64,000 nt of DNA from Paludibacteraceae bacterium (GTDB taxonomy: Bacteria > Bacteroidota > Bacteroidia > Bacteroidales > Paludibacteraceae), in assembly GCA_017625155.1 (NCBI GenBank), contig JAGALP010000010.1:1-64000 (forward strand). The letters are read 5' to 3'. The notes below the pieces were generated by a model, which worked only from the letters and a program-made list of their open reading frames with translations, had not been told where the DNA came from and ran no database searches. The number at the start of each line of letters is the position of its first letter. Position 1 is the first letter of the stretch. Shown here piece after piece: positions 34,851-44,768 of the stretch. Position numbers and translations under genes: made by a program.

Positions 34851-35028
34851 CCGAAATATAAAATGTGCGTTGACTAAACCTGAAAAAGGTTGACTTCTAT
34901 CACAACTTCAACAGGGGACAAGTTGTATCCCTATTGAACAAAAGACACCTATTCTTTTTCTCTTTTGCCGCAATTAAGCACGCGGACGCACTATCTTTGT
35001 TTACCATATCTCCATTCTTTATTTTGGC

Positions 35029-35195
35029 GTTTCGAAGGGTTCATTCTGCCAAAATTTCGTCCACAGATAGGGCACATATAGGCAACAGATGTGCATTTGT
35101 GGTCGCGAAGTGGTCGCGTAGCCCGAAGAGAACTTGTAGTCTGATTAAAACTTGCCACAAAAATCCCACAGAAAGCCTACAGATTTTCTATGGTA
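35029..35195 (+). repeat. dispersed ~165-bp repeat, copy A
   Basis: It aligns along its length with 58628-58792. A 36-bp block (35101-35136, starting GGTCGCGAAGTGGTCGCG) is identical in both, and the next 27 bp differ at two positions. Both copies are intergenic and on the same strand. Confidence 0.85.
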
Positions 35196-35488
35196 GTCTC
35201 GAAATTGCTCATACAAATTCTCTCCCCCCTGTTTGTCTTATTGTTAAATCTGCTCAATAAAATAATGCTAAATACACGATTTATTGCAAAAATATTTGCA
35301 TATATCAAAGATTTTCATTCCCCTTACAATCGACAAAAATACGTATGTACACAATAATAGTTAATAGAAATGATACTTCAACGTCCAATTTATCTCTGAC
35401 AACTTATCGAACGCCAACATAATGGGATAATTAAAATCGTTACAGAATGCGCCCTAATTATAGTGAACAACTATGTTTTAGATAGGAT

Positions 35489-36457
35489 TTATCGAGTACG
35501 ATTTAGGTACAATAAGGCAAGGTACTCTTGTTCGCTCTGTCCGGGAGTAGGGTGTAGTTCTGCCTTGTGAAGCAAGCTTAATACTTCCAAATCCATGATA
35601 GTGCTATAGCCACTACGGGCGATGATTTTCTGCGCTTGCAACATGATTGAAAGTAATTGATTATCACTTATATGTGGAATTAAAGTAACCGATCCTATTT
35701 GTGTTGTTGCAGCTGGATTATCTATTTTGCCTCGTACTATCAAAACAGGCATATGGTAGTTATGAAAGCGTTCTATCAATTCCTTCTCGAATAACGTGCG
35801 TTGAGGTTCAAGGCCTGATAAAATAGCCACAATGGCGTAATCAACATCGTTTCGATATCTCTTCAGTATCGCTTCTGAAGAAGCTAACGAAAAACGCGAG
35901 AGAGGACCCAAGTATTTCGCTTTTTGATCGAAGCGTCCCCCGTGAGCCAATGCTCTAGATAGATTATTGGTGGCATCGGCATAATCTGGTACCCACACTT
36001 CGTTGTATCTTTTGTATATACATGCGTGCAACGCACGAGCTAGTGGTTGGAAGAATTTTAAACGTTTAGGGAGAATGGGATATAGCTGATGAGTAATATA
36101 CACAGACCATGTGTAGCGAGAGAAAAATCCGAAGCGATTGTCAGAGATTATCAAATCGAAATGCTCAATGGCTAATAACTGGTGCAGATAGTAGTGATCG
36201 GCTATAGTGAAACGAACTAAAGCAGGTAGGGCGCGCAAATAGAATCCACGTTGGGCATCGTTGTTCGTATAACGCAACTCTAATGATGGCAACGCAACTA
36301 CACGTAATTCTGGAAAATAGCGACGGAGTAACAATATACTATCGCCATCTCCTCCCAGCACTACTTCATCGCCATTTACCATGTATTGACGAATAAGTGG
36401 GATACAACGGGTAGCATGCCCCAATCCCCAATTGAGCGGTGCAATCAAAATCTTCAT
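35489..36457 (-). CDS. glycosyltransferase-like protein (GT28/MurG-like fold)
   Basis: The 322-residue protein starts with the nucleotide-sugar transferase motif APLNWGLGHATRCIPL, typical of the GT-B superfamily with a glycine-rich first loop. It contains GPLSRF near the domain boundary and ARSGYSTIMDLEVL near the C-terminus, resembling the UDP-sugar-binding region of MurG/GT28 proteins. Acceptor and donor are unknown. It is the last gene of a seven-gene operon and overlaps the radical SAM gene by 4 bp. Confidence 0.75.
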   Translation of the reverse strand: MKILIAPLNWGLGHATRCIPLIRQYMVNGDEVVLGGDGDSILLLRRYFPELRVVALPSLELRYTNNDAQRGFYLRALPALVRFTIADHYYLHQLLAIEHFDLIISDNRFGFFSRYTWSVYITHQLYPILPKRLKFFQPLARALHACIYKRYNEVWVPDYADATNNLSRALAHGGRFDQKAKYLGPLSRFSLASSEAILKRYRNDVDYAIVAILSGLEPQRTLFEKELIERFHNYHMPVLIVRGKIDNPAATTQIGSVTLIPHISDNQLLSIMLQAQKIIARSGYSTIMDLEVLSLLHKAELHPTPGQSEQEYLALLYLNRTR

Positions 36458-37218
36458 GCGCTTACAATTACATCAACCCCCTTTTTGCGCAACGATTCAG
36501 CTATCGCTTCCATCTCTTCGGAAGGGACTTTTGATAGTGTTTTTAGTGGCGTAGCGCGGTCAATCACATATATCATAACTTGCTTAGGGTGCAAGTTATC
36601 CACCATTTTGTACCATGCTGTTAATTCTTCTGGAGTAGTATTATCTATTGTTTGACCTTGATATTCTCCACGCAAAAAACATGTTTGCAGTATAAAATCA
36701 CCATCAAATATCGAAAGCCTTTGAGTAATTTGTTCCACAGTCAATTGCGCATTAACAGGTTGGTCTATCAAACGCATAGTGTCATCAATGGCGGAATCAA
36801 GCTTTAGGATTCGATTGTCGCAGAGAAGCAGCGCCTCCACCACTTCTGTACGTTCGAGTTGTGTAGAGTTACTAAGTACAGATATTTTGGCTTTCGGACA
36901 ATATTGGTCGCGCAGGCTGCAAGTATCCTGGATAATACTCAAGAAATCAGGGTGTAACGTAGGTTCGCCATTGCCACTGAAAGTGATAACATCAATGGGG
37001 CTTTTAGACGATAAGGCGATAAGGCTAGTAGAGAGAGCCTCACGTACTTGTTCGCGGGTGGGAAGTTGGGGATGCGAAACTGGTTGATTCCAACCACACT
37101 CACAATAAACACAATCAAACGTACACAACTTAGCCGTGGTCGGCATTAGATTGATGCCTAATGATACACCTAGACGACGTGAGCGAATAGGACCATATAC
37201 TATTGAATCAAAAAGCAT
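36454..37218 (-). CDS. radical SAM protein
   Basis: The 254-residue protein has a radical SAM cluster motif with unusual spacing, CTFDCVYCECG (C-x3-C-x2-C). SAM-binding motifs FSGNGEPTLHPDF and ISVLSNST follow. The start, FDSIVYGPIRSRRLGVSLGINLMP, is characteristic of the COG0731-like group. The reaction is not known. It lies 2 bp downstream of dnaG and is in the same operon. Confidence 0.82.
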   Translation of the reverse strand: MLFDSIVYGPIRSRRLGVSLGINLMPTTAKLCTFDCVYCECGWNQPVSHPQLPTREQVREALSTSLIALSSKSPIDVITFSGNGEPTLHPDFLSIIQDTCSLRDQYCPKAKISVLSNSTQLERTEVVEALLLCDNRILKLDSAIDDTMRLIDQPVNAQLTVEQITQRLSIFDGDFILQTCFLRGEYQGQTIDNTTPEELTAWYKMVDNLHPKQVMIYVIDRATPLKTLSKVPSEEMEAIAESLRKKGVDVIVSA

Positions 37219-37220
37219 AA

Positions 37221-39245
37221 CTATTTTAATATCACTCGATTACCCAATACCTTGCATAATTGCTGACGAATATCCATCAACATGGGTTGCTGTTCCAATA
37301 TCGTACGAATCAGTTCCCAATCATTATGTTTTTGCGCTTCTTTCAGCATTGTCTGCATTGAATCTATACGTTCATTGACAATTGTATATTTCAATTCCAA
37401 CAACATACGTTGTACCAACTCTGGTAAAATATCCAAGTCACTCGGTACATTCACTTCTTTCACCACATTTTCCGATACCATTTGTTTAGAATACATACGA
37501 CTCAGTTCGTATTTATCAGCCAACATATCCACTGCGAATTGAGAAACTTCTGCTTTAGGATGATGTTGAAAATATTTAGCTGCAACCCAATTAGGTTCCT
37601 GATAATGAGCCATATATTCATCTAAAATCAATTGATAAAGTGGATTGTCAATCGTTATGCTATCCCTACGCAATTCGTTGATGATATACTCTCCTGTGCG
37701 AATGACTGTGGCTTCTAATTGAAACAATACTTGCTCCCCATAACGAATAATTATCTGCATTAGATTTTCGATATTTTGCTCCTTAGAAGATTTTTCAGGA
37801 GTTTTCATTCTTTCTTCAGTCATTTGGGTTTGTACTACTTGCTGAGATTGTGGCTCCATATCATTTGACTGATGATCAGGAGATTGTAGTTTTGTAGGGA
37901 TCTTTTTGCGCTGTTCGTTTAGATGTTTTTTACGAAGTTCTATGACTTTTCGTATGAGTATATTTTCGTGAATATTCAGTGTTGAAGCACAATCTTTGGT
38001 GTAGATTTGTCGTTTGATGATATCTGGAATAACAGCGATTGATTGCACAATTTGCGTAATCATATCTGCACGTTTCACGGGGTCATTTCCTGCATCTTCA
38101 CTCAAAAGTTGAGTCTTAAAACGAATAAAATCTGTCTGGTGCTGCTGAATATATCCCAATACTTCCGTCGCATTACGTTGACGTGCAAAACTATCAGGGT
38201 CTTCTCCTTCTGGTAACAATACCACCTTAACATTTACTCCTTCTTCCAACATCATATCTATTCCACGTAATGCTGCCTTAATACCTGCATTATCGCCATC
38301 ATATAAAATAGTGACGTTCTCCGTAAATCGATGAATCAACCGTACCTGTGGATAAGTTAATGCCGTACCACCAGAAGCCACTACATTCTCTATCCCAGAT
38401 TGCACAAGCTGGATTACATCCAACTGACCTTCAACCAAATAGCAGCAATCTTCACGTTTTATCGCCTGCTTGGCTTGATAAAAACCATACAATTCATGCT
38501 TTTTCTCATATAAAATTGAGGTCGGCGAATTGACATACTTTCCCGCTTTATCGCTCTGCTTTATTAATCGTCCTGCAAAGCCCGTCACCTTACCACTAAC
38601 CGAGAAAAATGGGAAAATAACTCGTCCGCGAAAACGATCAAACAGACGACCTTGTTCATCTTTCAAACAAACACCCGTACCTATTTGCGTATCAGGATTA
38701 TTGACGAGATAGGTATCTTGAAAACCTGCTTTTTTAGCAGCTTCCCATAATTTTGCTTTCTCTGGAGAATAACCTAACTGAAATTTTCTAATGACATCTT
38801 CTCGTATTCCTCTTTGGCGAAGATATGCCATACCAACAGCCGTACCATCCTGTGTATCATGTAATTGCGCTTGAAACCATTTGTTGGAAAAATCATTCAC
38901 CACAAACATTGATTCACGATCATCTTGCCGTTGCTTCTCCTCTTGGGTCAATTCACGTTCCTCTATAGTAATGTGGTAGCGCTGTGCTAATTGCCTGATA
39001 GCTTCAATATACGAACACTGCTCAATCTCCATGATAAAGCCTACAGCATTGCCTGCTTTGCCACAGCCAAAACATTTAAAGATTCCTTTGGAGGGCGACA
39101 CAGTAAACGACCCCGTTTTTTCGTGATGAAATGGGCATAGACCAAGCAAATTAGCACCTCGTTTTTTTAAGGTGACATAACTGCCAACAACCTCTTCTAC
39201 TTTGGCTGCTTCGAAGATTCGGTCTATAGTTTCGCGTGGAATCAT
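37221..39245 (-). CDS. dnaG: DNA primase
   Basis: DnaG makes the RNA primers for replication. The 674-residue protein has the CHC2 zinc finger (CPFHHEK ... FKCFGCG) and the TOPRIM domain (LVEGQLDVIQL, then ILYDGDNAGIKAALRG). The C-terminal helical helicase-binding region is preceded by a glutamine-rich linker (about 430-465). Usual neighbours rpoD and rpsU are absent; instead it sits inside an envelope-biogenesis operon. Confidence 0.96.
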   Translation of the reverse strand: MIPRETIDRIFEAAKVEEVVGSYVTLKKRGANLLGLCPFHHEKTGSFTVSPSKGIFKCFGCGKAGNAVGFIMEIEQCSYIEAIRQLAQRYHITIEERELTQEEKQRQDDRESMFVVNDFSNKWFQAQLHDTQDGTAVGMAYLRQRGIREDVIRKFQLGYSPEKAKLWEAAKKAGFQDTYLVNNPDTQIGTGVCLKDEQGRLFDRFRGRVIFPFFSVSGKVTGFAGRLIKQSDKAGKYVNSPTSILYEKKHELYGFYQAKQAIKREDCCYLVEGQLDVIQLVQSGIENVVASGGTALTYPQVRLIHRFTENVTILYDGDNAGIKAALRGIDMMLEEGVNVKVVLLPEGEDPDSFARQRNATEVLGYIQQHQTDFIRFKTQLLSEDAGNDPVKRADMITQIVQSIAVIPDIIKRQIYTKDCASTLNIHENILIRKVIELRKKHLNEQRKKIPTKLQSPDHQSNDMEPQSQQVVQTQMTEERMKTPEKSSKEQNIENLMQIIIRYGEQVLFQLEATVIRTGEYIINELRRDSITIDNPLYQLILDEYMAHYQEPNWVAAKYFQHHPKAEVSQFAVDMLADKYELSRMYSKQMVSENVVKEVNVPSDLDILPELVQRMLLELKYTIVNERIDSMQTMLKEAQKHNDWELIRTILEQQPMLMDIRQQLCKVLGNRVILK

Positions 39246-39255
39246 GTTAATACGA

Positions 39256-39963
39256 TTAGAATTCCCAGAGATAAATACCTAATTTGATTTGCCATTGGTC
39301 AAAGCGACCTCGGGTGTAGATATCTTTTCCCGTAAATGATTGTGATAGGTAGGGATTAATCAATCCAAAATCATACCCTCCGCGCAGGAAATAGCGCTCG
39401 TATTGAAATCCCGCACCAATACCCCATGTGACATTCAAGCGTTTGAGTGCATAGTCGCTCACTTCTTGCTCTGAATACAAATCATCTATTGGATTTTTTT
39501 GGTTGACTTGCTCTTGTTTACCGTCATCGATGTAATTTTTCGTTTTCAATGACAATCCGCATTGCAGCGTTGGCCCAGTGTAGAGCAACAACCATGTGCG
39601 TTTGGCAATTTCAAATTTATATTGCCAATCCACAGGAATCTCTAATTGATGATATTGTCCGCGTGTACGTTCTTGAGGATATAATGAAGCGGTTATTTGC
39701 TTCCAATCTGTTGTGTTGGCTCCAAATGTATAGTTCAATCCTATGGAGAATCCAAAACCTTTCACAATTGTTGCATCATATACCAATCCGACTTTAAAAC
39801 CATTGTAAGCAGTAGGTGTTAAAGTTTTTTCTTGATCTACTATAGGTTGATTTAATCGTGTGATTGGACGTGCATACCCCAAATTCACACCTATAAACTG
39901 TTGAGCAGATACAAACATTGTAGCTGCAATAATCGCCAATACAAAAAAAACTATTCTTTTCAT
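39256..39963 (-). CDS. outer-membrane beta-barrel protein (PorT-like)
   Basis: The product (235 residues from the ATG at 39963; two further residues from 39969) has a signal peptide ending FVSAQ and alternating strands: FIGVNLGYARP, GFGFSIGLNYTF and WGIGAGFQYERYFLRGGYDFGLIN. It ends WQIKLGIYLWEF with a terminal aromatic residue, as expected for BAM-inserted barrels. The specific function is unknown. It is encoded between OstA and dnaG. Confidence 0.7.
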   Translation of the reverse strand: MKRIVFFVLAIIAATMFVSAQQFIGVNLGYARPITRLNQPIVDQEKTLTPTAYNGFKVGLVYDATIVKGFGFSIGLNYTFGANTTDWKQITASLYPQERTRGQYHQLEIPVDWQYKFEIAKRTWLLLYTGPTLQCGLSLKTKNYIDDGKQEQVNQKNPIDDLYSEQEVSDYALKRLNVTWGIGAGFQYERYFLRGGYDFGLINPYLSQSFTGKDIYTRGRFDQWQIKLGIYLWEF

Positions 39964-39986
39964 TTGCATATATTTTTTTTACTCTT

Positions 39987-41669
39987 TTATTCTTCATTTT
40001 CCTCCTCTTCATCTTCTGCTGACGCTGAAATAGCTGTAGCATCTGGACGAGGAGTTCGTTCTGGATGCAAGAAGATATCACCTGGTCGAAGAGGACGCTC
40101 ATTGACTGCCCAGAAGAATGTTGCCAATCTTGTTTCACCCTCTTCCGTTTGATCCAACGGAATCATTACACCTGTAGTAGTAGTAGTGAATACCACATGA
40201 TCTACTTGTCGATTTTCCAAATATAATTTTACAAAACTACTTTGTGTCTTATTCACTCCCAAATAACTTCCATCCTCTTCTCTTGGATAGAAAATTGTCT
40301 CAGCATTTCCCTGAACATCAACCAAATACACATCGCCATCCTTTACATAAGCAATCATCTCTTTGCCCGCCAACTGATTAAATTCTTCCAAACCCTCACG
40401 CTTAATAGCTATCGTATTCCCTATCCCGTGCAAATAGTCAATCGTACCATTTTTCATATAAATGTGTATTGAGTCTGCTGATATTTGATTGTCGCCATTC
40501 CAACAAACAGGATCTCCATACAATGAGATTATAGAATCCTTACCATGATAACGTACCGAATCGCAAATAGATTGCACATCTTCACGATAAATACGGACAT
40601 GATAATATGCTCTAATGAGCTGATAGGCTGTATCGACCCACATCGTGTCAGGTTTTTGTGCTTGCAATACAGAGTCCACAAGGATGCTATCTTTCGGTAG
40701 CAATTTGTATGTTTGATACGGAAATTCTTCGGTAAACAACGTATCAGCATGCATATAAGTATACATCGTTGAATCCGACCAATCCACCAACATCGCACTA
40801 TCGGTCACATAGCCATGATTATCATCCTCCCATATCTCGCCTTTATCGCCATAAAGCGTCATCTGATTGGTAGAATCTACACTCTGCATATTTCCCAACA
40901 CCTTACCAAAACCGATAAACTTATCGTAATAAATTGTATCACCAGTCAAGGTCATTCCATCGGTATGAATAATTTGCGAACGATCAAGCAACATTGACTT
41001 TTCAGTAGATGTATTATACCATCCGTTTTTAGACAAGATAGTAGTCTCTTTGTCATACACGATCTTTGTCGGACCTACCAAATCAGCTTGATAACTATCT
41101 GTATTATAGCACAATGTATCTGCTGTTAATACAAAATTTGGATTGACCAATTTTACCTTGTCACGAAATACTGCTTGATTATTATCTGGTGTATATTGTC
41201 CCCAACGTGAAGTCAATGTATTCAGGCTATCTTCTATCATTCCACCCGAAAAATAGTACGCAATATTGCGCGCACGGTCATAATTCAAACTATCGGTAGT
41301 CAAGGTGGTTGCATCATTGTGTATCAATTTCACATGCTTACGAAAACGTGCCATCTTTGTATTTCCATTATAATACAACACATCTCCAAAACCTTCAATA
41401 CTATCTCCTTGCAACAAATGCACATGACCAAACGCATGCAGTGAATTCTCTTTCTCAAAAAAATATGCTGAGTCGCAATACATCAATGCTGAATCATGAC
41501 GAAAACGCACTTCACCCTTCAATATCTGTACATCAGGCAGACGTTTTTCATCAAAAGACAACGTTTCAGAATGCTCCAAAAACACCAACGAGACCTTTGA
41601 TTCCCCCTGTGCCATCATTGACATTGCCAACGACACAGCGAGTATAATATGTATAAGTCTAATTTTCAA
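39987..41669 (-). CDS. OstA-like protein (LPS transport, periplasmic)
   Basis: The 560-residue protein begins with a signal peptide (ending SMMAQG) and repeats the OstA/LptA beta-jellyroll pattern: VQILKGEVRFRHDSALMYCDSAYFF, LHAFGHVHLLQGDSIEGFGDVLYYNG, MTLTGDTIYYDK and so on. In Bacteroidota, OstA-like proteins replace or extend the LptA bridge that carries LPS to the outer membrane. The C-terminus is acidic (EDEEEENEE). It follows two chaperone genes, which fits envelope assembly. Confidence 0.85.
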   Translation of the reverse strand: MKIRLIHIILAVSLAMSMMAQGESKVSLVFLEHSETLSFDEKRLPDVQILKGEVRFRHDSALMYCDSAYFFEKENSLHAFGHVHLLQGDSIEGFGDVLYYNGNTKMARFRKHVKLIHNDATTLTTDSLNYDRARNIAYYFSGGMIEDSLNTLTSRWGQYTPDNNQAVFRDKVKLVNPNFVLTADTLCYNTDSYQADLVGPTKIVYDKETTILSKNGWYNTSTEKSMLLDRSQIIHTDGMTLTGDTIYYDKFIGFGKVLGNMQSVDSTNQMTLYGDKGEIWEDDNHGYVTDSAMLVDWSDSTMYTYMHADTLFTEEFPYQTYKLLPKDSILVDSVLQAQKPDTMWVDTAYQLIRAYYHVRIYREDVQSICDSVRYHGKDSIISLYGDPVCWNGDNQISADSIHIYMKNGTIDYLHGIGNTIAIKREGLEEFNQLAGKEMIAYVKDGDVYLVDVQGNAETIFYPREEDGSYLGVNKTQSSFVKLYLENRQVDHVVFTTTTTGVMIPLDQTEEGETRLATFFWAVNERPLRPGDIFLHPERTPRPDATAISASAEDEEEENEE

Positions 41670-41681
41670 TGTATTAAGTTT

Positions 41682-43025
41682 TTATTTTACCCACCCTGGG
41701 TATTGAAAATCACAGCCACGCCAAGCAGGGTCAATCTGCACATATATTTCTTGTTGTTTGCTGCGAATCCAATTATCTATCGTTTCCGCACTCAATTTCT
41801 GTTCCAACATCCCCCTGATTACCTGAAAGTCGTCCACCATATTCGCTTTATGTGCATCACGTTTGGTCTTCAAACGCGCTATCACACATACTTCTTTGTT
41901 CTTGGCTTTATCCATCATCACAAATGGTACACTCACATCTCCCTCTTTCAAAGAATAAATTTGGCGCGCAATCTCAGGTGGCAAATCTTGATACTCAAAT
42001 TTGCTTGCACCCGTCTGAGGATTAGTCATCAATCCGCCACTCATCAACGTATTTTTATCCTCCGAAAAACGAGCCACAGCTTCCTCAAATGGCATACCGC
42101 TATCCACTACCAGTGCGCGAATGGAATCCAAACGACCTATCGCATTCACCTTATCCTCAGCTGACACGCGAGGTTTCAGCAATATATGACGACAATTGAT
42201 ACGTTCACCTTTGCGCTCAATCAACTGGATAATATGAAAACCATATTCAGTTTGAACGATACGTGACACACGCTTGGGGTCGGTCAAATTAAATGCTACA
42301 TCAGCAAACTCGCTAACCAACTGACCTTTACCCACAAAGCCTAACTCACCACCACGCTTTGCAGACTCAACGTCCTCAGAATACAAGCGTGCCAACATGC
42401 TAAAATCGGCACTTCCACTATGAACGCGGTCGGTAAACTCGCGCAATCGTGTTTTGATACGCTCTGTTTCTTCCAATGGCACAGCAGGTTCAATGCTTAA
42501 TATCTGTACTTCTACCTGAGCAGGTACCATCGGCAGTGAGTCTGCGCTCAACGAATTATAGTACCTACGTACTTCAGCTGGAGTAGGGTTGATTTTCTCA
42601 GTCAATTTGCTCTGCATCTGCTGGATAATCATTTGGTTACGCACCATCGTCATCATCTCTTCGCGAATTTCAGTACTCGTTTTACGGAAGTACTCCTCCA
42701 TTTTCTCCTTACTACCAATCTGCGAGATATAATAATTCATACGCATATCCACCTGACTACTCACAGTAGATTCGCTCACTTCAATGGAATCCAATTCCGC
42801 CTGGTGTAAAAACAGTTTTTGAATAGCCAACTGCTCTGGAATCACGCAATAAGGATCACCTGCTATCGGCTGTCCCTCGTATTGTGCACGCAGGCGCTCT
42901 TCTTCCACTTCGCTCCTCAAAATTGCTTCCTCGCCAACTACCCATATCACTTCATCAATAATATTGTCTTGCGCAACAGCAAAGATAGAGCAAAATAGGC
43001 TGATTATCAATAGTTTATTTCTCAT
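41682..43025 (-). CDS. SurA-like periplasmic peptidyl-prolyl isomerase
   Basis: The 447-residue protein has a signal peptide (ending FAVAQD), an N-terminal SurA helical domain (EVEEERLRAQYEGQP ... QMQSKLTEKINPTPAEVRRYY) and two parvulin domains. The first has AKRGGELGFVGKGQLVSEFADVAF and TEYGFHIIQLIERKGE; the second has SGGLMTNPQTGAS. It probably chaperones outer-membrane barrels. Its start overlaps the upstream PpiC lipoprotein gene by 11 bp. Confidence 0.9.
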   Translation of the reverse strand: MRNKLLIISLFCSIFAVAQDNIIDEVIWVVGEEAILRSEVEEERLRAQYEGQPIAGDPYCVIPEQLAIQKLFLHQAELDSIEVSESTVSSQVDMRMNYYISQIGSKEKMEEYFRKTSTEIREEMMTMVRNQMIIQQMQSKLTEKINPTPAEVRRYYNSLSADSLPMVPAQVEVQILSIEPAVPLEETERIKTRLREFTDRVHSGSADFSMLARLYSEDVESAKRGGELGFVGKGQLVSEFADVAFNLTDPKRVSRIVQTEYGFHIIQLIERKGERINCRHILLKPRVSAEDKVNAIGRLDSIRALVVDSGMPFEEAVARFSEDKNTLMSGGLMTNPQTGASKFEYQDLPPEIARQIYSLKEGDVSVPFVMMDKAKNKEVCVIARLKTKRDAHKANMVDDFQVIRGMLEQKLSAETIDNWIRSKQQEIYVQIDPAWRGCDFQYPGWVK

Positions 43026-43857
43026 ATCGTATCAATTTATTTTGTTGTAATGCTTTATTATATAGTTTGTCACGTTCTTGCTCCAGAAATTCCACTCTCC
43101 GCTCATTCAGTAGTATCTGTTCGATTTTTGTTCGTGCATAATCCAATGGCATCTCTGTGCCTTTCATGTGCACATCCGTCACTTGCAACAAATACGTATT
43201 GACCGAATCTTCCACCACAATTTGACGCTTCTGATTCAATTGTTTGTGTAGGTTGGTTTCCGAAAATGGCATGCGGAGCAATATCTGACCCGAGCGAGTC
43301 CAATCTTCCAAAAACAACTCATACCCAATAGCATAATTGTATGCGTACTTTTCTATCAATTCCAAATTCTCATCATCAAACGGCTTTGCCATCTGTCGTT
43401 TCAATTCGTCCATGTTTGGCGCACCCAGAAGCACGATTAACAACATGCCTTTTACTATGGTTTCATCCAACACAAAGCGCGATGAATGGGTTTCATAAAA
43501 TCCTTTCACCAAACTGTCCTCCACGTGTTTGGGCATGCGCTGTGCTATCATACGCTCTTCATAATCATGCACATACAACGAGCGACGATAGTCTTCCACT
43601 AGACGCTCAATCTCTTTGCTTTCCACCTCTTTGGCCGCATCGTACACCAGCAAATCCATCGCCCACTGACGGATATAAGACTCTGCTACACGTGCACTAT
43701 CTTCACTTCGCAAACCGTTTGTCAGTGCATCAATTTCCACTTGCGTCAAACTATGACCATTGCACTCTACCACAATACCACTCTTACGTTGCTGCTCAAA
43801 CAACGTACAACCGACCATTATCGGCACAACTATCAATAATACTACGAATTTACGCAT
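43015..43857 (-). CDS. peptidyl-prolyl isomerase-related lipoprotein
   Basis: The 280-residue product (ATG at 43857, MRKFVV) has a lipobox (IMVGC) and a SurA_N-like helical part with SLTQVEIDALTNGLRSEDSARVAESYIRQW. The parvulin part is weak, so it may be a foldase-like chaperone without isomerase activity. It heads the operon to 35489. The promoter TACTTTTG is at 43875-43882. Confidence 0.75.
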   Translation of the reverse strand: MRKFVVLLIVVPIMVGCTLFEQQRKSGIVVECNGHSLTQVEIDALTNGLRSEDSARVAESYIRQWAMDLLVYDAAKEVESKEIERLVEDYRRSLYVHDYEERMIAQRMPKHVEDSLVKGFYETHSSRFVLDETIVKGMLLIVLLGAPNMDELKRQMAKPFDDENLELIEKYAYNYAIGYELFLEDWTRSGQILLRMPFSETNLHKQLNQKRQIVVEDSVNTYLLQVTDVHMKGTEMPLDYARTKIEQILLNERRVEFLEQERDKLYNKALQQNKLIRYEK

Positions 43858-43874
43858 AAAACACATTTAACCGA

Positions 43875-43882
43875 CAAAAGTA
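43875..43882 (-). promoter_or_regulatory. promoter -7 box of the surA-ostA-dnaG operon
   Basis: The minus strand reads TACTTTTG, 17 nt before the ATG at 43857. Confidence 0.65.
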
Positions 43883-43934
43883 CAAAAAATCTGCCAAATA
43901 TCCAAATTTTTTAACAATTATTTGCCAAATCCGC

Positions 43935-44768
43935 TTAATTGCCGCAAAAAAGTATTGGCTCGTTTTCATCCACATGACCATATGGAGTATTCCACATTAT
44001 CGGATAGTCATATCCTGAAAGTGCCTGACGGATAGATTCTTGCACCGTGCATCCCATCAACTTATCATCGTCGCAATCTGTAAATTGTCCCACTATCACA
44101 CCGCTCAAACGACCTAATATACCACTCATCCGCAAGTTGTTCAGCATCCGATCAATATGATAATGACGCTCACAAATATCTTCTATCAACAATACTGGTG
44201 CTTCTTCCAGTTTATCTATTATGGCGTTCAAGGAGTATGGCGTTCCCTGCAAACCATATAGTACACTCAAATTGCCCCCAATAATCTTCTTTTTATCGAA
44301 ATGAGACATGCCGAAATGTTGAAATTCTTTCCCTTTTTCTATGGCTTCATGCAGAAGCAATACTTGTGGGGCGTCTTCTGGCAGAGTTGCCAATGCTTTG
44401 CACATCGAAGCATGCAATGATGGTACGCCATGCAAACTCATAAGTGCGTGTAAAACAGTAATATCCGAGAAACCAACCACCAATGGCCATTCCGATTTTG
44501 GACGAATAGGTAGCACGATCTTATCCACTATTTGCTGCAATCCATATCCTCCGCGTGAACACAATATCACATCCACCGAAGTATCTGCCAATGCCTCGTT
44601 CAAATCTTCCAATCGTTCTTCCGCTGTGCCCGCAAAACGACCACACGCTCCAAAGGCATGCTTACCTATCGACACTTGAAAACCCCAGCTCTCCAAACGT
44701 TCACGAGCTTGTTCAATATACTTCCTCTCTATCGCACCCGAAGGTGATATTATACGTATATGTTTCAT
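43935..44768 (-). CDS. LD-carboxypeptidase (peptidase family S66)
   Basis: S66 enzymes remove the terminal D-alanine from the muropeptide tetrapeptide in wall recycling. RIISPSG at the start, VILCSRGGYGLQ and the nucleophile segment VVGFSDITVLH match the family, with PVLLIEDICERHYHIDRML further on. At 277 residues it is about 20 shorter than usual, ending at NEPILFCGN just where the last strand should begin. The C-terminus may be slightly truncated. Confidence 0.88.
   Translation of the reverse strand: MKHIRIISPSGAIERKYIEQARERLESWGFQVSIGKHAFGACGRFAGTAEERLEDLNEALADTSVDVILCSRGGYGLQQIVDKIVLPIRPKSEWPLVVGFSDITVLHALMSLHGVPSLHASMCKALATLPEDAPQVLLLHEAIEKGKEFQHFGMSHFDKKKIIGGNLSVLYGLQGTPYSLNAIIDKLEEAPVLLIEDICERHYHIDRMLNNLRMSGILGRLSGVIVGQFTDCDDDKLMGCTVQESIRQALSGYDYPIMWNTPYGHVDENEPILFCGN

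Larger units (their letters stand above)
34632..35488. other. 857-bp gene-free region with several repeats
   Basis: From left to right it holds the terminator at 34680, a C-run and pyrimidine tract, an 11-bp tandem array (34807-34850), a short ACCT/AGGT hairpin near 34880, a ~165-bp dispersed repeat (35029-35195) and AT-rich sequence up to the convergent glycosyltransferase stop. A 108-codon open frame at 34934-35260 crosses the repeat but is broken in the other copy and is not called. Confidence 0.7.

Noticed and set aside
34934..35260. 108-codon open frame across repeat copy A
   Set aside because: The equivalent frame in repeat copy B contains stops, so coding is not conserved.
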